The notes under the pieces: generated by a model | What the model was told of the DNA's origin: nothing | The model's database searches: none | What the model saw: the letters and a program-made list of their open reading frames with translations, nothing else | Part shown: positions 22,568 through 31,059 of the stretch, piece by piece | How the letters are laid out: each line of letters starts with the position of its first letter | How positions within the stretch are numbered: the stretch's first letter is position 1 | Position numbers and translations under genes: made by a program | NCBI GenBank assembly: GCA_038207625.1 | Contig: JBBQZO010000048.1 | Coordinates: 1-31,145 of the forward strand | From: JBBQZO01 sp038207625 | GTDB lineage: Bacteria > Pseudomonadota > Gammaproteobacteria > Burkholderiales > Burkholderiaceae_D | Length of the DNA stretch: 31,145 nt | Direction: 5' to 3'

Positions 22568-23977
22568 ATGACACCAAAACCACCAGGCGTGCGCGCCCAA
22601 CCGGGCGCGCGCATCCAGCGCCTGCTGCCGCTGCTGCTGCTCAGCTGGGTACTGTCGGCCTGCGCCGCGCTGCCCAAGGTGAGCGAAGCAGAGATGGCGC
22701 AGCCGCTCAAGGCCCAGCCCACCGTCACCAGCGCCACCGGCACGCTGTCCGACAAGGCCGCCGGCGCCTTGCTGAACCGGCGCTGGCTCAAGTCCACGCT
22801 CGATTTGCGCACCCGCGCCGCGCTCGAGGAGGCGGCCACCGGCGTGCCTCTGATCGCCGGCAACAAGCTCACGCTGCTGTTCGACGGCCCGCAAACGATG
22901 GCCGCAATGATGGCCGCCGTGAGCGCGGCGAAAGACAGCATCAACCTGGAGACGTATATCTTCGACCAGGATCCGCTCGGGCTCAAGTTCGCCGATCTGC
23001 TGATCGACAAACAGCGCCAGGGCGTGGCCGTGTCGATCATGTACGACAGCGTCGGCACGCTGAGCACCCCGCAGGCGTTCTTTGAGCGCATGCGCGCGGC
23101 CGGCATCACGCTGATCGCCTTCAACCCCGTCAATCCGACCGCCCGCCCGGGCAGCTGGGAAGTAAACCAGCGCAATCACCGCAAGCTGCTGGTCGTCGAC
23201 GGCAAGCTCGCCTTCACCGGCGGTGTCAACATCAGCGCCAGCTACGCCAACAGTTCGCTGTTTCGCTCGAAGGCCAAGGCGCCCGGCAAGGTGGGCTGGC
23301 GCGACACCCACATCATGATCGAAGGGCCGGCCGTGGCGGCCTTGCAGTGGACGTTTCTGGACGGCTGGGCCCACCAGGAAGCGGGCGAGATGCCCGAGCG
23401 CGACTACTTCCCCCAGTTGGCCAACGCGGGCGACAAGATCGTGCGCGTGCTCGCCAGCGAACCGGGACGCGACCATCCGATCTACCTGGCGTATGCGCTG
23501 GCGCTGCGCGAGGCAAAAAAATCGATCCACCTGACGGCCGCCTACTTCGTGCCGGACCCGCAGATCGTCGCCGAACTGTGCGCGGCGGCGCGCCGCGGGG
23601 TCGACGTGAAGATCATCCTGCCGGGCGTGTCCGACAGCGGCCTGGTGTTTTACGCAGGGCACGCCCACTACACCGAACTGCTGGACGCCGGCGTCAAGAT
23701 CTACCAGTTGCAGGTGGCCGTATTGCACGCCAAAACGGCCGTCGTCGACGGCAACTGGTCGACCGTCGGCTCGACCAACATCGACATGCGCAGCTTCGCC
23801 CACAACAGCGAACTCAATCTGGTGGTGCTGGGCGACCCGTTCGGGCGGGACATGGAAAACGCCTTCACCGAAGACTTGCGCGGCTCGCACGAAATCACCG
23901 CCCAAGCGTGGGCGCACCGGCCGCTGGCCGACCGGATGCGCGAATGGGCCGCCGCCATCGTCGGCTACTGGCTGTAA
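22568..23977 (+). CDS. Phospholipase D / cardiolipin synthase-like lipoprotein
   Basis: A 469-residue enzyme of the phospholipase D superfamily. ATG 22568 has AGGA 7 nt upstream. The N-terminus is a lipoprotein signal with lipobox LSAC (Cys32), which is unusual because classical cardiolipin synthases are inner-membrane proteins. Two complete HKD motifs are present: His204-Lys206-Asp211 (HRKLLVVD) and His387-Lys389-Asp394 (HAKTAVVD), each followed by the typical GGVNIS / GSTNID. The spacing and the NLETYIF strand fit the ClsB/ClsC type, which makes cardiolipin by phosphatidyl transfer. It is co-directional with the Gcr-family gene and likely shares its class II promoter. The precise substrate is not shown by sequence. 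Confidence 0.9.
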   Translation: MTPKPPGVRAQPGARIQRLLPLLLLSWVLSACAALPKVSEAEMAQPLKAQPTVTSATGTLSDKAAGALLNRRWLKSTLDLRTRAALEEAATGVPLIAGNKLTLLFDGPQTMAAMMAAVSAAKDSINLETYIFDQDPLGLKFADLLIDKQRQGVAVSIMYDSVGTLSTPQAFFERMRAAGITLIAFNPVNPTARPGSWEVNQRNHRKLLVVDGKLAFTGGVNISASYANSSLFRSKAKAPGKVGWRDTHIMIEGPAVAALQWTFLDGWAHQEAGEMPERDYFPQLANAGDKIVRVLASEPGRDHPIYLAYALALREAKKSIHLTAAYFVPDPQIVAELCAAARRGVDVKIILPGVSDSGLVFYAGHAHYTELLDAGVKIYQLQVAVLHAKTAVVDGNWSTVGSTNIDMRSFAHNSELNLVVLGDPFGRDMENAFTEDLRGSHEITAQAWAHRPLADRMREWAAAIVGYWL

Positions 23978-23982
23978 CCGGC

Positions 23983-24026
23983 GGGCGCCGCGCTAGCGGG
24001 TGCGGGGCGCCGCGCTAGCGGGTGCG
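23983..24026. repeat. Exact 22-bp tandem duplication at a convergent gene junction
   Basis: The 22-mer at 23983-24004 is repeated exactly and without gap at 24005-24026. The second copy includes the last codons and stop (24015-24017) of the minus-strand gene; the first copy lies wholly between the two genes and carries a duplicate of that stop. Confidence 0.9.
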
Positions 24027-25385
24027 CTCGGGCGCCGCAACCGGCAGCGCGCGCAGCAGCGCGCGTGACTGGGCGCCGAAATTGCGCATCAGGCCCGCCA
24101 ACAGCGCGCCCATCCGGCTTTGCGCTTGCGGCGCGGACTTGGCCAGCAGCGCATTCAAGTCGATCTCCGGCTCCGTCTCGCCAAACACATAGGCCGGGTC
24201 GGAGATGTATTTGCGCGGCAGCGTCTGTTCAAGCGTCGCGTCGACCGCATCCGCCGCCCCGTTCGACTGCGCGCTGATCGACGCGCGCAAGGCGGCCAGC
24301 GTGAATGGCGCGAGCGCCGCGTCGGACGAGCTGTCGCGCGCGCCGCGCAACAAGGCATCGTTGTCGTCGCCGCGCAGGTAGGCCGCGCGCATGCGCGCGT
24401 ACTGATAGTTTTCCAGCGCCGCGTGGCGGTTCGACACCAGCGTGATCACGTCGCGCTTGCTGGCGTGCAGACCGGCCAGATCGAGCACATTAATCCACAA
24501 CATGCGCCTCACGCCCACGCCCGGCAACACCGACGTGTGATACGGCTGCGTCAGGTCCTGCACATAATGCATGGCCCAGCCGGCGAAGCGCCAGCCCCAG
24601 TAAGGATGGCCGCTGCGCAGCGCGTGCGCAGCCAGGCTCTGGTACAGGTGGACGCGGTATTCGGGGAAGGTGTTGAGCAGGAACGGCGCGGCCTTGTAGA
24701 CGATCGCCGCCTCGTGGAAGAAGCCCATGTGGAACGGCGCCTGGCTGGCGTATTCAAGCGCCGGATTGCCGAACGGCTCCTTGCCGAAACCATAGCTGCG
24801 TCCGTAGGCGGTGCCGCTACTGTCCCACAGGCCAAGATCGAGTCCATAATCGGGCTCGTCCGAGGCGCTCGCCAGCACGTCCAGCACGGCCACCTGTTCA
24901 CCTTCGCGCAGCGCCTGAAAGGCGGCGTTGCGCACGGCCGGTGCGTGGTGCAGCGTGGTCACGTCGGTCCACGCCAGCAGCGTTTTGCCGGCCAGCTCGG
25001 CGCCGGGACGCAGTTGCAGCGCCAGGTTCAGGCGCGCGTTCGGGTTGATGCGCAGCGCCGCCACAAAACGCTGGCGCAAGCTCGCACCGCCGGCGGCGGC
25101 GCGAAACGCCAGCGCGGCGGGACGCGCCGGGTAGTGTGGCACGTGGGCGCGCGCCCACAGCTCCTCTTGCTGCAGCAGCGGCTCGAGCGCGCGCGCTTCG
25201 GCCTGCAGGAACGATTCCAGCGTTTCGGCGCGCACGCCGCCCGGCTGCGTCACCTGCGGCATCGACGCGAGCGCCTGCCAGGTGCCCAGCGCGTGGTTGC
25301 CCCAGGCGCCAGCGGGCGGCGCGCCACTCGCCAGCGCCAGCGCCAGCACCGTGCTGCGCGCACCTTTCCCCACCATGTTGATCAT
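24015..25385 (-). CDS. Predicted secreted zinc phospholipase C / S1-P1 nuclease-like protein
   Basis: A 456-residue exported protein. The signal peptide (about 1-27) ends in AGA, so the mature protein would begin with Trp28 in WGNHAL. In zinc-dependent phospholipase C and S1/P1 nucleases the mature N-terminal Trp is itself a zinc ligand. Further candidate ligands are His254 and the cluster H273-x3-D277-x5-H283 in GWAMHYVQDLTQPYH, the hallmark helix of the superfamily. The chain is longer than the usual 250-300 residues, with extra helical regions after 300. It would act in the periplasm or outside the cell on phospholipids or nucleic acids. The superfamily call rests on these motifs only. It converges with the phospholipase D-like gene. 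Confidence 0.65.
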   Translation of the reverse strand: MINMVGKGARSTVLALALASGAPPAGAWGNHALGTWQALASMPQVTQPGGVRAETLESFLQAEARALEPLLQQEELWARAHVPHYPARPAALAFRAAAGGASLRQRFVAALRINPNARLNLALQLRPGAELAGKTLLAWTDVTTLHHAPAVRNAAFQALREGEQVAVLDVLASASDEPDYGLDLGLWDSSGTAYGRSYGFGKEPFGNPALEYASQAPFHMGFFHEAAIVYKAAPFLLNTFPEYRVHLYQSLAAHALRSGHPYWGWRFAGWAMHYVQDLTQPYHTSVLPGVGVRRMLWINVLDLAGLHASKRDVITLVSNRHAALENYQYARMRAAYLRGDDNDALLRGARDSSSDAALAPFTLAALRASISAQSNGAADAVDATLEQTLPRKYISDPAYVFGETEPEIDLNALLAKSAPQAQSRMGALLAGLMRNFGAQSRALLRALPVAAPERTR

Positions 25386-25470
25386 CTGCCAGCTTCCCGC
25401 GTCTGCGTGTTTGTGCGCGGCATGATACAGCAGCGCGCGCTCCGCCCTGCCCGGCCGCGCTGACGGGATG

Positions 25471-26598
25471 TCACGGGCGCGCTGCGCTCGCTGCGGCCTT
25501 GGGCAACTCCACCCCGATCTGCGCCTGGATCAGCGCCTCGGTTTCAAGCTCCTGGCGCAGCGCCGGTAGCAAGGCCAGGCCAAGCGCATCGGCTTCGCTC
25601 TGGTAACGCAGGAATTGGGGCGGCACGCGCCCCTGATACGGCGAGCCGATTTGCTGACTTTCCCACATCAGCGTGTACTGCTGCAGGCGCAAGGCGCATA
25701 CGGCGCCGATGCGCTGGCCCAGTTGCTGTTGCGCCGGCGCCAGCCTGAGCGCCTGCCAGGTGCGCGCCACGTCGGCGCATTGCTGATAGGCCTGGCGGGC
25801 CCGCCTGGTGGCGTCCATGCGCTGCCCGGCGTTGCCGACCAACACACGGCGCGGGTCGGAAAACTGCTGCAGCACCACGCTAACGGCCGGCAAATCGGCG
25901 CGAAAGCGATACTCGTCGGGCAACTGCGCGCGCAACACCCACGCCACCAGGCCCAGGCCAAACAGCAGCACGGCCAGATTGGCGAACAGTTCGGCGCGCC
26001 CCTCACGCCGCGCGGCGCCGTATTGCAGCAGACCGATCAGCATGCCGGTGACCAGCCCGCCCACGTGGGCGGCATTGTCGAGTCGGTGCCAGAACGCGCC
26101 GATGCCCAGCGTCAGCGCGACGCCGACGACCAGCCCGATCAACACGGTGCGTCCCACCGGCTCCCTGGGCGGCAAGGCCAGCCACACCAGCAGCGCGCCG
26201 GCGGCGCCCATGATGGCGCCGGACGCGCCCACGCTGACCGACAAGGGATGCCAGAGCATGCTCGACAGCGCCGCCGACAGGCCCGACAGCAGCAGCACGA
26301 CCAGCAGGCGCGCCGCGCCGATGCGCCGCTCCAGCAGCCAGCAGATGTCGAAGATGGCCATGCTGTTGAGGGCAAAGTGCAGCAAGCCGCCATGCACGAA
26401 GATTGACGTGACGATGCGCCATGGCTGGCCGGTGACGGTCAAGGCGCGGTAGTTGGCGCCCCATGCGATCAGCGCGCGGCTGTGCGGATCGGCGAAATGC
26501 GCGCCGGTGAAGACCATCGCCAGATACACGACCAGGCAGATCAGGAAGAAACAGGTGCTAACAGGTGCGGCGCGCAGGAAGCGAAGTATATTGGTCAT
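25471..26598 (-). CDS. Rhomboid-family intramembrane serine protease
   Basis: A 375-residue inner-membrane protein; ATG 26598 is chosen over a TTG one codon earlier. After a first transmembrane helix (about 14-32) comes the rhomboid core: HGGLLHFALNSM (His69, His74, Asn78), the catalytic GASG (Ser126) and the partner His178 in DNAAHVGGLVTG. These residues form the Ser-His dyad and oxyanion pocket of rhomboids, which cut transmembrane helices of other proteins. A last hydrophobic helix lies at about 205-225, and a soluble C-terminal domain (about 230-375) of unknown fold follows, probably periplasmic or cytoplasmic. It lies 85 nt downstream of the PLC-like gene's start side, on the same strand and upstream of it, and may be co-transcribed. 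Confidence 0.9.
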   Translation of the reverse strand: MTNILRFLRAAPVSTCFFLICLVVYLAMVFTGAHFADPHSRALIAWGANYRALTVTGQPWRIVTSIFVHGGLLHFALNSMAIFDICWLLERRIGAARLLVVLLLSGLSAALSSMLWHPLSVSVGASGAIMGAAGALLVWLALPPREPVGRTVLIGLVVGVALTLGIGAFWHRLDNAAHVGGLVTGMLIGLLQYGAARREGRAELFANLAVLLFGLGLVAWVLRAQLPDEYRFRADLPAVSVVLQQFSDPRRVLVGNAGQRMDATRRARQAYQQCADVARTWQALRLAPAQQQLGQRIGAVCALRLQQYTLMWESQQIGSPYQGRVPPQFLRYQSEADALGLALLPALRQELETEALIQAQIGVELPKAAASAARP

Positions 26599-26948
26599 CA
26601 ACGAAGGCGAAATGGGGTAGCGAGCTGTGCGATTGGCGATTGTATCAATTTATCGGGGCCGTGCCGCCGCGTTTGCGCAACTCCGCGCGAGCGTGGGCAT
26701 GCCAACTTGGTGCCGCGTACGGGCGCCGGCGGGCAAACCGGTCCGGCGCCACACGCGCACGTCGGCGCGCGCCACCCGGCCTGATTGTTTCCCAGCGTTC
26801 GCGCTGGCTCGCCAAGGCAAGCAGGCCTTGGCCTGCCAGCCGATCGTGCTCACCGATAGCCGGTGCATTACAATACGCGCGGCCGGCCGCACACCCGCTG
26901 ACACCAGAAGCTTGCCCCCGATACCGACCTGACCATCATTTTTCATCC
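26599..26948. other. Divergent intergenic region between the rhomboid and RlmN-type genes
   Basis: I see no supported gene in these 350 bases. A perfect inverted repeat GCAGGCC-TT-GGCCTGC (26821-26836) and a -10-like TACAAT (26869-26874, plus strand) precede the RlmN-type gene; no good -35 is at the usual distance. The window-wide Crp/Fnr-type motif is absent here. Confidence 0.45.
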
Positions 26949-27980
26949 ATGCACATTGAACTGATACGCCAGCGCCTGCGCGCGCTGGGCGCCAAGCCCC
27001 TGCACGAGCAACGCGTGCTGCGCGACTGGGTGCTGGCCCAGCCGCACGACCAGGGCCGGCGCCGCCCCGTCGATTTCCTGCCGTTGCCGCTGCGCGAGGC
27101 GCGCGGTGCGCTCGACGCCGAGCTGCACGGCATGGCCAGGCTGCTGTCGTCCCACCCGGGCGAGGACGGTTCGGCGCGCCTGCTGGTGGGCCTGCAGGAC
27201 GGCCAGACAATCGAGAGCGTGCTGTTGCCGCGCGACGGCCTGTGCGTGTCCAGCCAGGTCGGCTGCGCGGTCGGCTGCCAGTTCTGCATGACGGGGCGCA
27301 GCGGCCTGATCCGCCAGGTCAGCAGCGGCGAGATCGTCGCCCAGGTGGTGCTGGCGCGCAGCATACGGCCGGTCAAGAAGGTTGTCTTCATGGGCATGGG
27401 CGAGCCGGCCCACAATCTCGACAACGTGATGGAGGCGATCGACCTGCTCGGCACTGAGGGCAATATCGGCCACAAGAATCTGGTGTTTTCCACCGTGGGC
27501 GACCAGCGCGTGTTTGAGCGGCTGGCCGGCAACGCGGTCAAGCCGGCGCTGGCCTTGTCGCTGCACACCACCAAGGCTGAACTGCGCGAGCGCCTGCTGC
27601 CGCGCGCACCGCGCCTGACGCCGCAAGAACTGGTCGAACTGGGCGAACAGTACGCGCGCGCCACCGGCTACCCGATCCAGTATCAATGGACTTTACTGGA
27701 CGGCATCAACGATGGCGACGACGAGATGGACGGCATCGTGCATCTGCTCAAGGGCAAGTATGCGGTGCTCAACATGATCCCCTACAACACCATCCCTGAC
27801 CTGGACTTCAAGCGCCCCACGTGGGAGCGTGCGCACGCGATCGCGCACGGCTTGCACCAGCGCGGCATACTCACCAAACTGCGCGACTCGGCCGGCCAGG
27901 ACGTCGACGGCGGCTGCGGGCAGTTGCGCGCGCGCGCGCTGGGCACGCCGGCGAAAACCATCGCCATCCGCGCCGCTTGA
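26949..27980 (+). CDS. RlmN-type radical SAM RNA methyltransferase
   Basis: A 343-residue radical SAM enzyme of the RlmN/Cfr family, which methylates C2 (or C8) of an adenine in 23S rRNA or tRNA. The iron-sulfur cysteines are Cys106, Cys110 and Cys113 (CAVGCQFC). The second catalytic pair is also present: Cys99 in LCVSSQVGC and Cys323 in DVDGGCGQL, the latter being the methyl-carrying cysteine in RlmN. FMGMGEP and LSLHTT match the SAM-binding core. It is about 40 residues shorter than typical RlmN, with a reduced N-terminal accessory domain, so it may be a paralogue of the housekeeping enzyme rather than RlmN itself. No clear Shine-Dalgarno precedes ATG 26949. Confidence 0.85.
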   Translation: MHIELIRQRLRALGAKPLHEQRVLRDWVLAQPHDQGRRRPVDFLPLPLREARGALDAELHGMARLLSSHPGEDGSARLLVGLQDGQTIESVLLPRDGLCVSSQVGCAVGCQFCMTGRSGLIRQVSSGEIVAQVVLARSIRPVKKVVFMGMGEPAHNLDNVMEAIDLLGTEGNIGHKNLVFSTVGDQRVFERLAGNAVKPALALSLHTTKAELRERLLPRAPRLTPQELVELGEQYARATGYPIQYQWTLLDGINDGDDEMDGIVHLLKGKYAVLNMIPYNTIPDLDFKRPTWERAHAIAHGLHQRGILTKLRDSAGQDVDGGCGQLRARALGTPAKTIAIRAA

Positions 27981-28072
27981 GGGGGCACGGTAAAGTTAGA
28001 GGAAACCTGTCAAAATTATCACCGATCTCGTGGTAGCCTGAGCTTCGCCGACCACTTTGGAAGCCCAAACAT

Positions 28073-29554
28073 ATGAGCTCGTTCAACACCGCCACCCAGC
28101 CCCATGTCAGCGCCGTTCCCAGCGCCGAAGCGTCGCCCGAAAAAATGCTGGCGGTGTTCGAGGCGCAGCAAGCGACCGCCTTGCGCTGGCGCGAGTCCAC
28201 CGCCGCCGAGCGCATCACCCGCATCAAGCGCCTGCGCGATGCCATGATGGCCCAGCGCGAAGCGTTTTACGCGGCCTTCGCGCAGGACTACCGCAAGTCG
28301 CCTGCCGAAGTCGAGGCGTCCGAATTGCTGCCCGTGATGGACGAAATGCGCCACGCGATCGGCCAGCTCAAACGCTGGATGAAACCGCAAAAAATGTGGC
28401 CGACCAGCACCATGCTGGGCACCAGCGCCTGGGTCCAGTACCAGCCGCGCGGGCGCGTGCTGATCGTCGCGCCGTGGAACTACCCGCTCAGCCTGTGCTT
28501 CGGCCCGCTGGTGTCGGCGCTGGCGGCCGGCAACACGGCCATCGTCAAGCCATCCGAAATGACGCCGGCCGTCTCGCGCCTGATGGGGCGCATCATCGCC
28601 GACGTGTTTCCCGACACCGAAGTGGCGATGTTCGAAGGCAGCGCGCCGACCTCGCAAGTGCTGCTATCGCTGCCGTTCGACCATATCTTCTTTACCGGTT
28701 CACCGGCCGTGGGCAAGCTCGTCATGGCCGCTGCCGCCAAGCACCTGACCAGTGTCACGCTTGAGCTGGGCGGCAAGTCACCCACCATCGTTGACGAAAC
28801 GGCCGACCTGGCCAAGGCCGCCGAGACCGTCATGTGGGGAAAATTCATCAACAATGGCCAGACCTGCGTCGCACCCGACCATATCTATGTGCATCAGACG
28901 GTCAAGGCCGCCTTCGTCGAAGCGTGCAAGAGCGTGCTCACCGCCCGTTACGGCACGGCCGGTGCGGCGCAAAAGAACAGTCCCGACCTGACCCGCATCA
29001 TCAATCAGCGCCACACCGCACGCGTGGCCGGCCTGCTGTCGGACGCGCTCGCGCGCGGCGCCGTCGTGCTGGCCGGTGGCGAAGTCGATGAGGCGACGTG
29101 CTACATCGCCCCCACCCTGCTGGACGGCATTCCGGCCGATGCCGCCATCATGTCCGAGGAAATTTTCGGGCCGCTGTTGCCGATCATCGGCTACACCGAC
29201 CTCGACAGCATCGTCGCCACCATCAACGCCGGTCCGAAACCGCTCGCGCTGTACGTGTGGAGCCGCAACAAGCGCAACATCGACAAAGTGTTGCAGCGCA
29301 CCAGCTCGGGCGGCGCCTGCGTCAACCACTGCGTGGCGCAGTTCGCGCATGGCAACTTGCCGTTTGGCGGCGTCAACAACTCGGGCATCGGCAACGCCCA
29401 CGGCGCCTACGGCTTCAAGGCCTTCTCGCATGAACGCGGCGTGCTGCGCTCGTCGCCGCTGATGTTGATCAAGCTGTTCTTTCCGCCCTACACCAAGAAC
29501 CGCAACCTGCTGATCCGCAAAACCGTCGACATGCTGCGCCTGCCGATGTTGTGA
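28073..29554 (+). CDS. Aldehyde dehydrogenase (class 3 / coniferyl aldehyde dehydrogenase-like)
   Basis: A 493-residue NAD(P)-dependent aldehyde dehydrogenase that oxidises an aldehyde to the acid. The catalytic set is complete: Asn136 (PWNYPL), Glu231 (LELGGKSP) and nucleophile Cys265 (NNGQTCVAPDH); the cofactor segment FFTGSPAVGK (about 206-215) is also present. The hydrophobic C-terminus (PLMLIKLFFPPYT) and overall layout resemble class 3 enzymes and coniferyl aldehyde dehydrogenases; some of these act on fatty aldehydes at membranes. The natural substrate cannot be read from sequence. It stands 92 nt after the RlmN-type gene on the same strand, without an obvious strong promoter, and may be co-transcribed with it. 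It converges with the muramidase gene. Confidence 0.92.
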   Translation: MSSFNTATQPHVSAVPSAEASPEKMLAVFEAQQATALRWRESTAAERITRIKRLRDAMMAQREAFYAAFAQDYRKSPAEVEASELLPVMDEMRHAIGQLKRWMKPQKMWPTSTMLGTSAWVQYQPRGRVLIVAPWNYPLSLCFGPLVSALAAGNTAIVKPSEMTPAVSRLMGRIIADVFPDTEVAMFEGSAPTSQVLLSLPFDHIFFTGSPAVGKLVMAAAAKHLTSVTLELGGKSPTIVDETADLAKAAETVMWGKFINNGQTCVAPDHIYVHQTVKAAFVEACKSVLTARYGTAGAAQKNSPDLTRIINQRHTARVAGLLSDALARGAVVLAGGEVDEATCYIAPTLLDGIPADAAIMSEEIFGPLLPIIGYTDLDSIVATINAGPKPLALYVWSRNKRNIDKVLQRTSSGGACVNHCVAQFAHGNLPFGGVNNSGIGNAHGAYGFKAFSHERGVLRSSPLMLIKLFFPPYTKNRNLLIRKTVDMLRLPML

Positions 29555-29680
29555 CAGCGCCGCTGCCGCATGGCCTGGCCCGATGACGCATTGGACTGAC
29601 ACTCGATGGCGCGCTGTGCGCCGGATTACACCGCTGGCGGCCCGATCAAACCGGCGCGCCAGCCGTGCGTCGCACCCGCG

Positions 29681-30481
29681 TCAGGCGACATTGAGCCCCG
29701 CCGCCTTCATCAGCGACTGGTACGTCGCGTCATCGGGTTTGCCCGTCACCGGCAAACCCGCCTGCGCCTGAAACGCCGCCAATGCGCTCTGGGTGCGCTT
29801 GCCGACCAGCCCGTCGATGCCATTCGGATCGAAGAGCGGTGAGGCAACGCTGAGGTACGTGAGCGCCAATTGCATCGCGCGGGTACGTAAATCCTTGGCC
29901 GGGCCGGCCAGCAGTTGCTGGTAATGTTGCGCCAGTTTTGTGTCGTAGGCGTTGTCCTTGTAGTTGGGGCCGTTGTAGCCGCGCGCAAAGCCCGCCCAGT
30001 CCTGGCTGGCCAGCTTGCCGGCAAGGTTGTTTTTGCGTAGAAACAGCGCCACGGCATTCAATTGCAGTCCTTCGGAGGCGCACATATCGGCCACAAACGC
30101 TTCCACGCTGGGATAACCGAGCGGCTGCCAATGTTCCCCCATCACCTGCCCGATGCCCCACGATGCCGATTCAAGCGCCGCATTGCGATCGAGGGCAACA
30201 GCGGCCGCGAGGCGACTATATTGATGCGCACCGGACGCGCCATAGCCGCCCCAAGTGGGATTGCTGATGTCGGGGTAGTCGCGATCGAACTTGCCGCCGG
30301 TCTTCTGGCTGAATTTATGCCGTTCAAACAGGATCGCCGGCTGCCGGCTGTCCATGAACCCAACGCCCGAGGTTTCGACCTCGATGACGCTCCACAGCGC
30401 CGCTTCATTGATGGCCAACATCTGCACGACGTCGTTGACGGCAGTTTGGTCGAGCGGAAGTGCATTACCAGTAAATTCCAT
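29681..30481 (-). CDS. N-acetylmuramidase with C-terminal peptidoglycan-binding domain
   Basis: A 266-residue cell-wall hydrolase. AGGAG lies shortly before ATG 30481. Residues about 20-185 match the N-acetylmuramidase (DUF3380) domain: IEVETSGVGF (candidate catalytic Glu34 or Glu36), ILFERHKFS (Glu53), ASWGIGQVMGEHW, and FARGYNGPNY. Residues about 195-262 form a peptidoglycan-binding type 1 domain (GIDGLVGKRTQSALAAFQAQAGLPVTGKPDDATY). The enzyme class cuts the glycan strand between N-acetylmuramic acid and N-acetylglucosamine. It has no signal peptide, as for phage endolysins that rely on a holin. No holin, spanin or other phage gene is seen next to it, so it may be a prophage relic or a domesticated enzyme. 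Confidence 0.88.
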   Translation of the reverse strand: MEFTGNALPLDQTAVNDVVQMLAINEAALWSVIEVETSGVGFMDSRQPAILFERHKFSQKTGGKFDRDYPDISNPTWGGYGASGAHQYSRLAAAVALDRNAALESASWGIGQVMGEHWQPLGYPSVEAFVADMCASEGLQLNAVALFLRKNNLAGKLASQDWAGFARGYNGPNYKDNAYDTKLAQHYQQLLAGPAKDLRTRAMQLALTYLSVASPLFDPNGIDGLVGKRTQSALAAFQAQAGLPVTGKPDDATYQSLMKAAGLNVA

Positions 30482-31059
30482 GGCGAACTCCTTCGAAAGG
30501 TGAACACGATTGAATCAAAGCGCTCGCACGCGCATGTCGTACGCGACTACAGGATGCAGCGTCAGGCGCAAACGGTATAACGACAACACGGTCCTGCCAA
30601 CACCTGCGCCTTTGCGCCAAACCACGCTCTCCGATGCGCATTGGCCCAGCCGCCACCGGAAAGCACGCGCCAGCGGGCTGGCTTTCGTTAGCGTCGACGC
30701 GGCGCAGGACCTGCGCGCACCAGCTGCGATCGACCTGGCCCAGTGCATTGATGGCTCCACCGCCCGATGTCCATCGCAAAACCGTGTGGCACCGGAGAAC
30801 GGGCGTCACAGTGCTTGCGAAACTGCATACGTGAATGATTGTTTGCTGCGACGCGCAAGGATCTACTGTACGACAATCGTCGATCTTGGAATACTATGCA
30901 GATGAAGATATTTATTGAATACACAACACAAACCCGTTGCCGCATGATGCAGCGCAAGCACGCGGACGGGCGCCAGCTAGATGCACTGGCGTTATACGAC
31001 GCCGGCCGTGCGCGCCCACAATATGGCGTCCCGATCCGTAACTCCCTTATAATGTTGCC
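30482..31059. other. Intergenic region without a supported gene
   Basis: Open frames of up to about 130 codons exist here, but they lack ribosome sites, coding character and family resemblance. The part from about 30820 to 30960 is visibly richer in A and T than the rest of the window. A 6-bp hairpin (CGCCAG 30971-30976, CTGGCG 30986-30991) is the only other structure noted. Confidence 0.4.

Noticed and set aside
21184..23175. Open frame of 663 codons on the minus strand
   Set aside because: Antisense to the Gcr-family and phospholipase D-like genes, with no ribosome site and low-complexity content.
30510..30905. Open frame of 131 codons after the muramidase
   Set aside because: No ribosome site, composition unlike coding DNA of this genome, and no recognisable domain.
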